Shown here: positions 34,827 through 43,755 of the stretch, one piece after another
How the letters are laid out: each line of letters starts with the position of its first letter
Numbering within the stretch: position 1 is the stretch's first letter
Program-made: the position numbers and the translations under genes
Notes under the pieces: generated by a model
Seen by the model: the letters and a program-made list of their open reading frames with translations, nothing else
Databases searched by the model: none
Told to the model about the DNA's origin: nothing
Assembly: GCA_030704425.1 (NCBI GenBank)
Contig: JAPDHM010000001.1
Coordinates: 62,001 to 126,000, forward strand
Reading direction: 5' to 3'
From: Rhodobacteraceae bacterium IMCC1909
GTDB taxonomy: Bacteria; Pseudomonadota; Alphaproteobacteria; Rhodobacterales; Rhodobacteraceae
Length of the DNA stretch: 64,000 nt

Positions 34827-35743
34827 CCCTTGATGTCGTTGTTCTAGGGGTTTTTGTCGCTGACACGGCATATCGAGCCCAACGTCAGCCACGGATGGGT
34901 GAAACTATCCTTGGGCAGTCCTTTGTACTCGGTCCGGGTGGCAAAGGATCTAATCAATCCGTCGCTGCTGGAATGGCTGGCGCTTCGGTAGGGTTCATCA
35001 CGAAACTTGGTAAGGACCCATTTGCCGATATGGCATTGGCAACCTGGAAAAAAGCGGGTGTGACGTCTCTGGCTACGCAGCATGCCGACGACTACACAGG
35101 TGCCGCCTACATCTTTGTTGATGAAAACACCGGGGATAATGCCATTATTGTCTGTCCAGGAGCGGCCGCAACAATCAGTCGTGCAGATATAGACAGTCAT
35201 GCCGAAGTCATCAAGCAGTGCAAAGTCTTAATGACTCAACTTGAACAACCAATTGATGCCGCTGAATACGCCTTGGCCTGCGCTCGAAAAGCTGGTGCAA
35301 CTACAATCCTCAATCCAGCACCGGCTGCAGAGCTACCTGCCTCCATGGTTGCTCTGTGCGATTTCGTGACCCCAAATGAAACCGAAGCAGAGGCAATCAC
35401 CGGAATCACAGTCAATTCACCAAAAGATGCGGTTGCTGCAGCCGAAGCATTGCTCGCCAAAGGTGCAGGTGGAGCCATAATTACGCTCGGTGAGAATGGC
35501 TGCCTTTATCACGACGGAAGCAACTCAGTGCACGTGCCTGCAATCAACGCAGGCCCGGTGGTTGAGACGACTGGTGCGGGCGATGCTTTCAATGGTGGTT
35601 TTGCAGCTGCCATTGCTGAAGGGCGCTCACCACTTGAGGCGATCCGTTTTGGCACAGCGACCGCGGCTATTTCTGTAACTCGACCGGGTACAGCACCCTC
35701 CATGCCTACCCGGAAAGAAATTGAATCGCTATTACGAAATTAG
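34823..35743 (+). CDS. Ribokinase-type PfkB sugar kinase
   Basis: A 306-residue kinase closely following the ribokinase pattern: GPGGKGSNQSVAAGMAGA (near residue 39), a second substrate segment LNPAPAAELP (near 168) and ETTGAGDAFNGGFAAAI (near 250) with the catalytic Asp. It is coupled to fucU by ATGA. Together they resemble a mutarotase-kinase pair, as in rbsD-rbsK, for the sugar brought in by the neighbouring ABC system. Confidence 0.9.
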   Translation: MTLDVVVLGVFVADTAYRAQRQPRMGETILGQSFVLGPGGKGSNQSVAAGMAGASVGFITKLGKDPFADMALATWKKAGVTSLATQHADDYTGAAYIFVDENTGDNAIIVCPGAAATISRADIDSHAEVIKQCKVLMTQLEQPIDAAEYALACARKAGATTILNPAPAAELPASMVALCDFVTPNETEAEAITGITVNSPKDAVAAAEALLAKGAGGAIITLGENGCLYHDGSNSVHVPAINAGPVVETTGAGDAFNGGFAAAIAEGRSPLEAIRFGTATAAISVTRPGTAPSMPTRKEIESLLRN

Positions 35744-35798
35744 ATCCCCAAAGGTTTGATGAGCTTTCCTATTCGTAGAATTGCCAGAGCAAAATTAC

Positions 35799-36051
35799 TT
35801 GAGGTGGGCATCTCGACCACTCAGCATCCTTGAATGACAAAGCTCAGCCCATTTTGTGACTATAAAACAAGCCCAGAGATTATTTGGCTTGCTGCAATTC
35901 TGTGTGATTGGTTCCCACTTTAGCTTCGTAATGCAAAGCCATAATGAAGTTAACAATGCCGCTGCTTTTGATGAGTGGCGCCAATTATTAGGCGCATAGC
36001 TTCAAGCTCCGCCTGCAATCCGATGCGGGATTTTATTTGTCTGACAAAACT
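35799..36051 (+). mobile_element. Degenerate, internally deleted IS6 element
   Basis: Left part follows the IS6 element from its TTGAAG region through the decayed start of the transposase (AAACAAGCCCAGAGATTAT) to about residue 45 of the gene, then jumps to the right end (AGTGGCGCCAATTATTAGGC to TTTGTCTGACAAAAC). It is more diverged than the other copies, with no usable coding frame. The extreme left terminus is not recognisable. It fills most of the 480-bp gap after the kinase gene. Confidence 0.65.
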
Positions 36052-36221
36052 TTTGCTATTGTTCTGGAGCAAACCGTTCGTTTACTTTGCGCTGATGTAG
36101 ATAAAAGGTAACAATTTGGATAACTAGCAAGCCATTCTGGCCAAGACCCAAGTGTGCTTGGTGGCTAAATGAGCTAGAATGGTTAAGGGACCATTCGCCT
36201 CAACAACAAGGAAAATAAATT

Positions 36222-37151
36222 ATGTTTGGAAAGATTGACGGTACCGGATATGAAATCCTCGACCCAATTTTTGCAGATTGTATAATAAGTCATGCAAAGA
36301 TTGAGCGCCTTTGGTCTGGCGGGCGTTGGGTTGAAGGGCCTGCATATTTTCCCGCAGGTCGATATTGCATCTGGTCAGACATTCCCAACAATCGCATTAT
36401 GCGCTGGGATGAAACAGATGGAACCGTTTCTGTATTCCGCGATCCTTCAAACAACGCTAATGGACATACCATCGATCAGCAGGGGAGATTGATTTCTTGC
36501 GAACATTTATCACGCCGTGTTAGCCGAACGGAATTTGATGGCACCTTGAAAGTCATTGCAGATAGCTATCGGGGCGCCCGTCTCAACTAACCAAACGATG
36601 TTGTTGTTAAATCTGATGGTTCAATTTGGTTCACAGACCCTAACTATGGTATAATAATAGACTACCAGGGTTGCCGTGCAGAAAGTCAGATTGGGACCTG
36701 CAATGTGTATCGTTGGGATCCAGAAACGCAAAAAATTGAGGTAATGGCCACCGACTATATCAAGCCAAATGGACTAGCCTTTTCTCCCGACGAAACAGCA
36801 TTATACATTACGGATACAGGTGGAACCCATAAACCAAATGGCCCCCGGCACATGCGTCGCCATACGATAGATTCAGATGGCAAAACGCTTGGTATAGGAG
36901 AAATTTTTGCAACTTCTACAGCGGGATATTTTGACGGCTTTCGAATTGACACTGGCAATCGTATCTGGAGCAGTGCTATGGATGGAGTCCATTGCTACAA
37001 TAGCGCCGGCTGTTTAATTGGTAAAATTTTAATCCCAGAGATAGTATCAAATGTTTGTTTTGGGGGATTAAAGGGAAACAGGCTTTTCATTACTGCAACA
37101 TCCTCTGTTTATGCAGTATATTTGAACGTAAACGGATGCCGTCTACAATGA
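36222..37151 (+). pseudogene. SMP-30/gluconolactonase-like gene, one nonsense mutation
   Basis: A 309-codon frame of the SMP-30/LRE beta-propeller family: RWVEGPAYFPAG near residue 36, NANGHTIDQQGRLISCEH near 88, SIWFTDPNYG near 138 and ITDTGGTHKPNGP near 205. The frame is interrupted by a single TAA at 36588-36590 between RLN and PNDVVV; one C-to-A change from a Ser TCA would explain it. Both sides stay in the same frame and look otherwise intact, so the loss is recent or could be a sequencing error. The original enzyme would hydrolyse a sugar lactone. Confidence 0.85.
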
Positions 37152-37183
37152 TACTTAATTTTATCTATCTGAAGGTTCCCATG

Positions 37184-37966
37184 TTATGATTTAAGCCGCT
37201 GCATCAGACGCTCTATAATTTTCGCAGTAACCTCTTCGCCCCTATCAGTTGATGAGTTAAATGCAGATTTAGTGTACCAAGTATTATTTTCTGATACGCG
37301 AGCTATTTCGACTCCTTTTGGGGCAAGGGCCATTAAGAGCGAAGTTTCTCCCTCTCCGGCATGATCAAAAATATAATTTTTGATAATCGCCGCATCCATT
37401 AATGGATATAATTTTATCTAATTAAACGGGTCGTTGCCTGACTGATGTTAAGTAGAATAATCATTCACATCTTGCGCGCCCCACCAACCCTCGCCGTTGG
37501 TGCGTTCTAAGAACTTAAAAAGTGCCTGCCTTGCACCAATTTTAAAAGCTAAGTCAGTTGGCATGCCTGCTGAAAGGTTTTCTGTTTGGTGGTGTATGAC
37601 CCCGTGTATATTTCGGAAGCCTATTCTCAGCAGGCCGGTAAATATTTGCTCGGCTAAAGGAGCAAGTACTGATGCCTTAACATGCAAGGTGCCACTGCTT
37701 TCAGGGGCAGCCACTGCATAACTGGCGGCTCCATAGCTAAATGGTGGAAGAATGACCACTTCCATCTGGCGCTCTAACCTATCCAAGCTCTTGGTCACAG
37801 CAAGGGTGTCCATGCCCACGGCCATATGCTCACCGTGATATTCCATCACCCCTATAGGGAGTACAACTGGTGTATGTTTGGTGATCGCTTCTTTAATTTG
37901 GTACGAGTAAGCAGTCAGCCAAAAAAACCTCAGGGGCCCGTCACGCTTTTGGAAGTAACTAATCTG
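37184..37966 (-). pseudogene. Creatininase-family amidohydrolase, two nonsense mutations, 5' truncated
   Basis: One reverse-strand frame can be read from 37966 to 37184: FQKRDGPLRFFWLTAYSYQ, LPIGVMEYHGEHMAVGMDTL, ILPPFSYGAASYAVA, HGVIHHQTENLSAGMPTD, GEGWWGAQDVNDYST, FDHAGEGETSLLMALAP. These are creatininase-family motifs. The frame contains TAA at 37448-37450 and a TAG about 10 codons later (probably former CAA and TGG), and no start codon remains at the 5' end, where it meets another gene fragment. The product is dead. Confidence 0.82.
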
Positions 37967-37971
37967 GCTTG

Positions 37972-38424
37972 TTTGCGCTCGCTCAGCAGATCGAAGGTGG
38001 GCCTTCGCGGGCCGCGGGCAATGTTTTTGAGAAACGTTTTGTTGTGAATAGATACGAATAGCAGTTTCATTCTGGTGTCTTAGAACTCACTTCTCAAGGC
38101 CTGGCCAATGCGATTCTTTACGGCACCGAAAATCTGGCCGGGTTGGCCAATCAAGAGGGTTTGCTGATCATCGGAGGCGTCGATAATCCGGTGCGAGATG
38201 GACTCGTACTTATTGTAGTGGACGGCTTAAGCTCGCCTGACCTGGTCACCGCTTTGCGCAGCCGGGGCATTCGTACTCACACGCTCAAAGCGGACCATTA
38301 TTCTGGCAACATCCTTGAGCCACGGGGTCTTTCTGACGCCGTGCGCGTCTCAATGTGCCACTATAACAGCCTAGATGAAGTCAAAACGTTTCTTGCAGCT
38401 ATGCGCGAGATTTTGGGTGGATAA
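37972..38424 (+). pseudogene. Class V aminotransferase (PLP) C-terminal fragment
   Basis: The frame from about 37972 reads IEGGPSRAAGNVFEKRF, then TAG at 38059-38061, then SGVLELTSQGLANAILYGTE, RSRGIRTHTLKADH and LEPRGLSDAVRVSMCHYNSL to a stop at 38424. This matches the small-domain end of cysteine-desulfurase-like class V aminotransferases. The N-terminal two thirds, with the PLP lysine, are absent. Its broken 5' end abuts the broken 5' end of the creatininase gene, so a deletion joined them. Confidence 0.72.
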
Positions 38425-38629
38425 CCTCGAATAGCCGAGACCTGTACCTACCTATCCGCAACGAAGAGGTTACAAAGTCGTTCTGCAAGTGTCAGGCAAT
38501 TGCGCTTACAAAACCTCCTTTTGAGGCATGTAATAATACCATTAATTTCCTCATCTATATAAAGCCTTGAAAATAACATACCTTTATCTTATGTTGAGGA
38601 TAAAATATGTATTTTGATGGGCTAGCTTC

Positions 38630-40420
38630 ATGGCGGGACGAAATTCAATCCGATTCGGAGACTACATTCAGGCAATGTATGTGGACATGCAAAAGGTTCC
38701 ATTTCAAGAACTAATGCCCGAACCTTTGTTTGATCGGCATGGCAATGAATTCCCACAACCAGTGCCAAAAATGAAATTAGGTGGTGGTGATGTGGTCAAG
38801 ATTCTGCAACCTTATCTATCAACACGATTTATTGATCAAGCACGCGCAGTAGTGCCTTTGGCGATTTACTTGGCTTTATTTCAGTACATGGTGCTTAAGA
38901 CCCCAGTAATGGACGCTAGTATAATTGCGGGTGGCCTATTTGCGGTCATGATTGGCCTAATGATGTTCATGGAAGGTTTGAAGCTTGGATTAATGCCTTT
39001 TGGTGAAGTGATCGGCAATACTTTGCCACGAAAGCTTCCTTTAGCAGGCGTTTTGCTGATTGCATTTTTGTTAGGTATCGGCGTGACCTTTGCGGAACCT
39101 GCAATCGGAGCACTACAAGTGGCGGGTTCTATCGTTGATCCAGCGAAGGCGCCCTATCTTTTTACACTATTGAATGATCGATCCGGAGCGACAGTATTGT
39201 TGGTTGGCCTAGGGGTTGGCTTGGCAGCTGTTCTAGGAACCGTACGCTTTCTTCGTGGGTGGAGTTTAAAACCACTTATTTTTATGAGTGTGACGCCAAC
39301 CTTGATACTGAGTGCCATAGCTTTTATGGACCCTGAGTTAACAAAAATTGTGGGATTAGCTTGGGACTGTGGGGCGGTAACTACTGGCCCTGTTACCGTA
39401 CCGCTGGTTTTAGCGCTTGGAATTGGGGTTGCCTCCGCTGCTGGTAAGGGAGCTGACTCATCCCTGTCTGGATTTGGGATCGTTACACTCGCCTCTGTGT
39501 TTCCGATACTGGGAGTGTTGTGCCTAAGTTTCTACACAGCTTATACCGTTCCAGTCGATACGATAATAATGCGGGCAGCTGAAATTAAAATGGCAGCGGA
39601 GTTAGCAGCAAACCAACCGCGATGGTTTGAAGTAACTCCATGGACTGAGGTTATTCTAGGGGTTAGGGCGATCATTCCATTAGTGATATTTTTAGCTATT
39701 GTCCTGCTTGTAGTACTTCGGGAGAAAATGAAAAACGCCTTCATAACATACTATGGTATAGTGCTTGCTGTTGCTGGAATGTGCGTATTTAATGTCGGAC
39801 TGACTTACGGTCTTGCAAAATTGGGGGATCAATCAGGAGGATTGATCGCAGGCGCGTTTACATCAATTGATGTAATTGCAAATAGTCCCTTGTACACGGT
39901 TTCGGTTGGCGTTGCGATCGCAGCACTCTTTGCTTGGGTCCTAGGCCTTTGCTCCACGCTTGCTGAACCCGCGCTGAACGCTTTGGGTATGACAGTACAG
40001 AATTTGACTAATGGAGCCTTTAAAAAATCAATGCTGATGGGTGCCGTTTCCTTTGGTGTTGCGACTGGTATAATGCTGGGTGTTCTAAAATTAATTTTTG
40101 ATTTTCATATTATGTATATACTAGTCCCTGGTTACACTCTTGGATTAATTTTGACTTTGCTGTCTACCGAAGAATTTGTAAATGTCGGTTGGGATTCCGC
40201 CGGGGTAACAACGGGCCCTGTAACGGTACCGCTAGTCCTAGCCATGGGTCTGGGTTTTGGTAACGCACTCGGATCTACGGAAGGCTTTGGTATATTAGCA
40301 GCAGCTTCTATATGCCCTATCCTAGCGGTATTAACCCTTGGCCTGTACGTTCAGTTCAAAATGAAGCGAGAAGAACGCCGAATGGCACACCAGCTCGCAC
40401 AGGAAGGAGAAGTTTTATGA
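38630..40420 (+). CDS. DUF1538-family integral membrane protein (two internal repeats)
   Basis: A 596-residue polytopic membrane protein of the DUF1538 permease-like family. After a soluble N-terminus of about 75 residues there are a dozen or more hydrophobic spans arranged as two similar halves. Each half carries a near-identical signature: GAVTTGPVTVPLVLALGIG (near residue 247) and AGVTTGPVTVPLVLAMGLG (near 532), plus a repeated TFAEPA/TLAEPA motif. Duplicated re-entrant-like motifs suggest a transporter or channel. It is coupled through ATGA to a P-II-like gene and followed by a second, as in AmtB-GlnK-type regulation. Substrate unknown. Confidence 0.88.
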   Translation: MAGRNSIRFGDYIQAMYVDMQKVPFQELMPEPLFDRHGNEFPQPVPKMKLGGGDVVKILQPYLSTRFIDQARAVVPLAIYLALFQYMVLKTPVMDASIIAGGLFAVMIGLMMFMEGLKLGLMPFGEVIGNTLPRKLPLAGVLLIAFLLGIGVTFAEPAIGALQVAGSIVDPAKAPYLFTLLNDRSGATVLLVGLGVGLAAVLGTVRFLRGWSLKPLIFMSVTPTLILSAIAFMDPELTKIVGLAWDCGAVTTGPVTVPLVLALGIGVASAAGKGADSSLSGFGIVTLASVFPILGVLCLSFYTAYTVPVDTIIMRAAEIKMAAELAANQPRWFEVTPWTEVILGVRAIIPLVIFLAIVLLVVLREKMKNAFITYYGIVLAVAGMCVFNVGLTYGLAKLGDQSGGLIAGAFTSIDVIANSPLYTVSVGVAIAALFAWVLGLCSTLAEPALNALGMTVQNLTNGAFKKSMLMGAVSFGVATGIMLGVLKLIFDFHIMYILVPGYTLGLILTLLSTEEFVNVGWDSAGVTTGPVTVPLVLAMGLGFGNALGSTEGFGILAAASICPILAVLTLGLYVQFKMKREERRMAHQLAQEGEVL

Positions 40421-40776
40421 AACGCTCGTTTACGTCATTAACCGACGTGACACTTATTACTGCTGTAGTTCAGCATGGATACGGTGAAGTCATTAGCGAG
40501 TCTTTGCTAGAAGTAGGCATCCAGGGTTTCACTAGTCATGCAGCCATGGGAGTTGGAATACGTGAGCGTCTGGGTGCGCTTGGCGTTGCGGTCGATGCAG
40601 AACGCGACGTTGTTAACGTAATGGTTTCAAGCGACGAAGTAGATCGTTTATTCGAAAGAATATTTTTGGCTGGAAAACTTGATGTACCAGGAATGGGATT
40701 TATGTATGCAACTCCATTAATGCAGGCGGCTACCTATGTGCCTCCATCCATTTTGTCAAAATATGTAGGTAAATAA
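40417..40776 (+). CDS. P-II-like regulatory protein 1
   Basis: A 119-residue protein with a P-II/ferredoxin-like pattern: LITAVVQHGYGEVISESLLE (beta-alpha), a glycine-rich T-loop-like region TSHAAMGVGIRER, and DEVDRLFERIFLAGKLDVPG leading to the last strand. The uridylylated Tyr of GlnB is not evident. It starts at 40417 (ATGA overlap) with GGAGAAG upstream. It is probably a trimeric ligand sensor that binds the DUF1538 protein encoded before it. Confidence 0.82.
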   Translation: MKRSFTSLTDVTLITAVVQHGYGEVISESLLEVGIQGFTSHAAMGVGIRERLGALGVAVDAERDVVNVMVSSDEVDRLFERIFLAGKLDVPGMGFMYATPLMQAATYVPPSILSKYVGK

Positions 40777-40777
40777 A

Positions 40778-41185
40778 ATGCAGGTACCTGTAACCAAAAA
40801 TCAGTTACCTGCGGTGAAATCAGATACTAACGACTACTACCTCGATTATACTTGGTTGATATCTGGCGTTCTTTATCATGGTGGTACAGATTTGTTGATC
40901 CCAGAGTTAATGAAGCGTGGGAATAATGAAATCTATTTTTATAATGTCGCAGGCTCTGCGATTGGGCAGAGATCGGTTGCAGGGGTGGCAGGTTCGTTTG
41001 ACGTAGAAATGTTTCATGTCGTAGTATCAGCAGATCAGGCAGATAACACCTTCGACTTTATCTATCGATTTTGCAAGCTATCTGAACCCAACAAAGGCAT
41101 AATTAACATGAGCAAGTTGCTTCGCTCAACACAATTCCAACTTCCCGAGAGTGACACATTCAATACGGATGATATAGCAGACTGA
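40778..41185 (+). CDS. P-II-like regulatory protein 2
   Basis: A 135-residue protein with a diverged P-II-like core: WLISGVLYHGGTDLLIPELM, GSAIGQRSVAGVAG in the loop position, then FHVVVSADQADNTFDFIYRF and PNKGIINMSKLLRST. It has about 27 extra N-terminal residues and an acidic tail. It starts two bases after the stop of the first P-II-like gene. The two are clearly different from each other, so a heteromeric or two-signal sensor is possible. Confidence 0.7.
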   Translation: MQVPVTKNQLPAVKSDTNDYYLDYTWLISGVLYHGGTDLLIPELMKRGNNEIYFYNVAGSAIGQRSVAGVAGSFDVEMFHVVVSADQADNTFDFIYRFCKLSEPNKGIINMSKLLRSTQFQLPESDTFNTDDIAD

Positions 41186-41200
41186 CCAATAGGTGATCTA

Positions 41201-41947
41201 ATGACAAATCGGCAAGATTTAGTAAAAGAAAATAAAATGGGCATTCGAAAAAATCGTCGGATTATATTCGAACTGCAGGGAGAAGTCTCAACTACTTATG
41301 CTGACCTAATGTTACTGCTTGCAGACATTGAGGAACATCGGTCCTTATGGCATAGAAATTTCACAGCAGCTTTTACCGGTAATCGCGCCATAGCTGTTGA
41401 CAACGTAAACGACCTTTATTTAGCTCGCCATGAGATGACAAACGCCTTGGAACCAAAATCCGAGGTGGAAACCAATTTTCGATCGATGGTAATAAATGAA
41501 ACTGAAATTGAGCAAATCGAAAATAGTGTTAAGCTCAACGAAAAATTGAAAGAGATCTGCTTGCGAATGGCCGAGGTGAACGTGATTTACGAATCACTCA
41601 CGGGGTTGGTGGCTCAGACGAATGAAGTCATTGCTGAAAAAGCAGATACAATGATCTCTGAGAATGCAGATTGGGTTGATGGAGCATTGTCTGAAAGGAT
41701 GAACTCCTCTACCGCAAATTCTAATCAGCAGAATGTTGCATCTAACAGCGATCGTTTGCAAAAATTAAAAGAATTATCCCGTATGGAAAGTGATCAGGCC
41801 GCAGCAGTTCTAAGTCGCATCGAGAGTGAAACAAAATCAATACTTGAGATGGGTGATGACATTGCAAAACGGCGTGAGCGGATCCAAGCTGACCGAGAGC
41901 GGGTAACGGCCAACCATAGACGCACCGCTGATCTTATAAGTAAGTAA
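41201..41947 (+). CDS. Hypothetical coiled-coil protein in DUF1538/P-II operon
   Basis: A 248-residue soluble protein, largely alpha-helical, with long heptad-rich segments (residues 95-145 and 180-245, for example ESETKSILEMGDDIAKRRER). No known domain recognised. It lies 15 bases after the second P-II-like gene with a GGTGA ribosome-binding site, so it is probably the last gene of that operon and may be a scaffold or effector for the P-II/DUF1538 complex. That role is inferred from position only. Confidence 0.65.
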   Translation: MTNRQDLVKENKMGIRKNRRIIFELQGEVSTTYADLMLLLADIEEHRSLWHRNFTAAFTGNRAIAVDNVNDLYLARHEMTNALEPKSEVETNFRSMVINETEIEQIENSVKLNEKLKEICLRMAEVNVIYESLTGLVAQTNEVIAEKADTMISENADWVDGALSERMNSSTANSNQQNVASNSDRLQKLKELSRMESDQAAAVLSRIESETKSILEMGDDIAKRRERIQADRERVTANHRRTADLISK

Positions 41948-42005
41948 CTGTAAATTGTAGTGCTAGACAAAAATAGTGAGCAACCTGAACTAGTTGGGCG
42001 TGTCT

Positions 42006-42989
42006 TAGCCCCCTAAAACTGTGCCATGATTTCATGGTCATAAGATGTTTTTGCTATGGCACGTATGCGCTATTTGGACGAAGATGCGCTGAGGGTTTTG
42101 GTTGAGATTGACATTATTTAAAGCTGACGGCCTAACAGTTGATGGGTTGTGTCAAGCCGTGATCCATACCTGTCAAAAACTGAACACATCGGAACGCTGT
42201 ACATTTTTCGTTCTGAGGCTATCACGTTCCAGTCATCGATACCAAACGAAGCCACCAGATGATGATGAATTACGTTTGGCAATGATCTGATTGGCTAAAC
42301 ATTATGGGCTATATGGCTATCGTAAGGTCACCACACTTTTACGCATGGAAGGATGGCGTGTTAACCCTAAGAAGATAGAAGGGTTATTGGGGCCAAGAAG
42401 GCCTGCAACTGCCCCAGCGGCATAAGAAGTGGCGCCGATTTTATCATCAGAACAGTTCTGTCATAAGGCTACTGCCCACACACCTCAACCACATCTGGGC
42501 CATCGACTTCGTCCACGACAAGCTTAGCAATGGGCGCAGTTATAAAATGCTGACGTTTCTAGATGAATATACCCGTGAAGCGCTCTGCGTGGTAGTGCGA
42601 CCCAATATGAATGCGCACAATGTTTTGGACGCACTGCACACGCTGTTGATGAAACACGGCAAGCCAGAGTTCATTCGCTATGACAATGGACCTGAGTTCA
42701 TCGCTATGCACCCCCGGGACTGACTGAAGAAAGTTGGGATCAAACCGATGCAAATCGACCCCGGCAGCCCTTGGGAAAATGGATATAACGAACGCTTTAA
42801 CGGGACCCTGCGAAAAGAAGTGCTAGACGCCGAATGATTTCACATCACCAAACAAGCCCAGGTCGCAATCAATGCTTGGCTCAGGCAATTCAATCAGATC
42901 GGGCCTCATCACGTCCTAAACATGAGACCACCCATCCCTGAAACTTTATTAGAGAAAGTCAAAACAAGTGGCACTGAGAAATGGGGCTA
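42006..42989 (+). mobile_element. Decayed IS3-family element
   Basis: A relative of the IS3 element at 9610-10799, here on the forward strand. It starts TAGCCCCCTAAAACTGTGCC, keeps the beginning of orfA (ARMRYLDEDALRVLVEID), then jumps to orfB. orfB is full of frameshifts and stops but is recognisable (YGLYGYRKVTTLLRMEGW, HLNHIWAIDFVHDKLSNG, YDNGPEFIA, NGYNERFNGTLRKEVLDA). It ends at a worn GGGGCTA. About 200 bp of the orfA-orfB region is deleted. No function remains. Confidence 0.85.
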
Positions 42990-43097
42990 AACACAGTGGC
43001 ATCAGTTATTGAGTGTACAGAAGAAAATTTCTCCATCAATTTGAAGCGCGTTCTCATATGTTTGGTAGAAAACCAGCCAGTCCTTCGGTCAATTGCA

Positions 43098-43452
43098 TTA
43101 ATACGTCGCACGACCGCCACTGAGATCAAAAACACTCCCTGTGGTGAAACTGTTTTCGGAGGATAATAGCCAGCATACCATTGCGGCTGTTTCGTCGAGT
43201 TCTGCAAAACGAGCACGGGGGATTTTAGACAACATATAATCGATGTGTTCTTGGCTCATTTGATCAAAAATTCGGGTGCGTGCAGCTGCTGGTGTGACAC
43301 AGTTGACTGCGATATCGGTTTCAGCCAATTCTTTACCTAACGATTTAGTAATTGCTATTATGGCAGCTTTTGATTCTGAATATGCAGATGCATTTGGATT
43401 GCCTTCTTTACCGGCTACAGACGCTATGTTGACTATACGACCATAACCTGGG
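43098..43452 (-). pseudogene. Short-chain dehydrogenase C-terminal fragment
   Basis: The C-terminal half of a FabG-like SDR: GRIVNIASVAGKEGNPNASA then the catalytic YSESK, KSLGKELAETDIAVNCVTP, and the terminal TGSVFDLSGGRATY. The N-terminal Rossmann half with the NAD(P)-binding glycines is lost at 43452, where IS debris begins. A residual frame could still be translated from inside the repeat, but without the cofactor site it would be inactive. 2-Keto-3-deoxy-L-fuconate dehydrogenases are SDRs; whether this was one cannot be said. Confidence 0.8.
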
Positions 43453-43650
43453 GCATGTGCCACCCCACCCCCTAGGGATACCGTATATGAGCCTGACCTG
43501 AGATTGGGATTTGTTAATCGTCAAGTTGACGGTTCTGATCATTAAGGGGGGGCGCAGGCTGTGGCATGCGTTAAAACGAGAGCTGTTCCACGTCGCCCGC
43601 GGCACCGTTGAAAGGCGGATGCGGGGTAATACAAGCTTTGGGACCGGTGG
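43453..43650 (+). mobile_element. IS3-type remnant (second family)
   Basis: Begins GCATGTGCCACCCCACCCCC, shared with 5211-5275, and about 100 bases later reads WHALKRELFHVARGTVERRM in one frame, the form of the HTH_21 segment at the start of an IS3-family orfB. The rest of the element is missing. It cuts the SDR gene. The 105 bases from here to the HAD gene hold nothing recognisable. Confidence 0.6.
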
Positions 43651-43755
43651 GTAACAGCTATGAGCACGCATGGGTGCCAAGCCCCCAGTCTGTGCAAGGG
43701 TTTGTCCATTTTCCAAAGGCTGCGCATCCGAACTGCTATAGTCGGCGCAGCGGCG

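Noticed and set aside
42102-42290. 62-codon frame inside the decayed IS3 element
   Set aside because: It is a piece of ruined orfB (VIHTCQKLNTSERC region) joined to deletion-junction sequence, not an independent gene.
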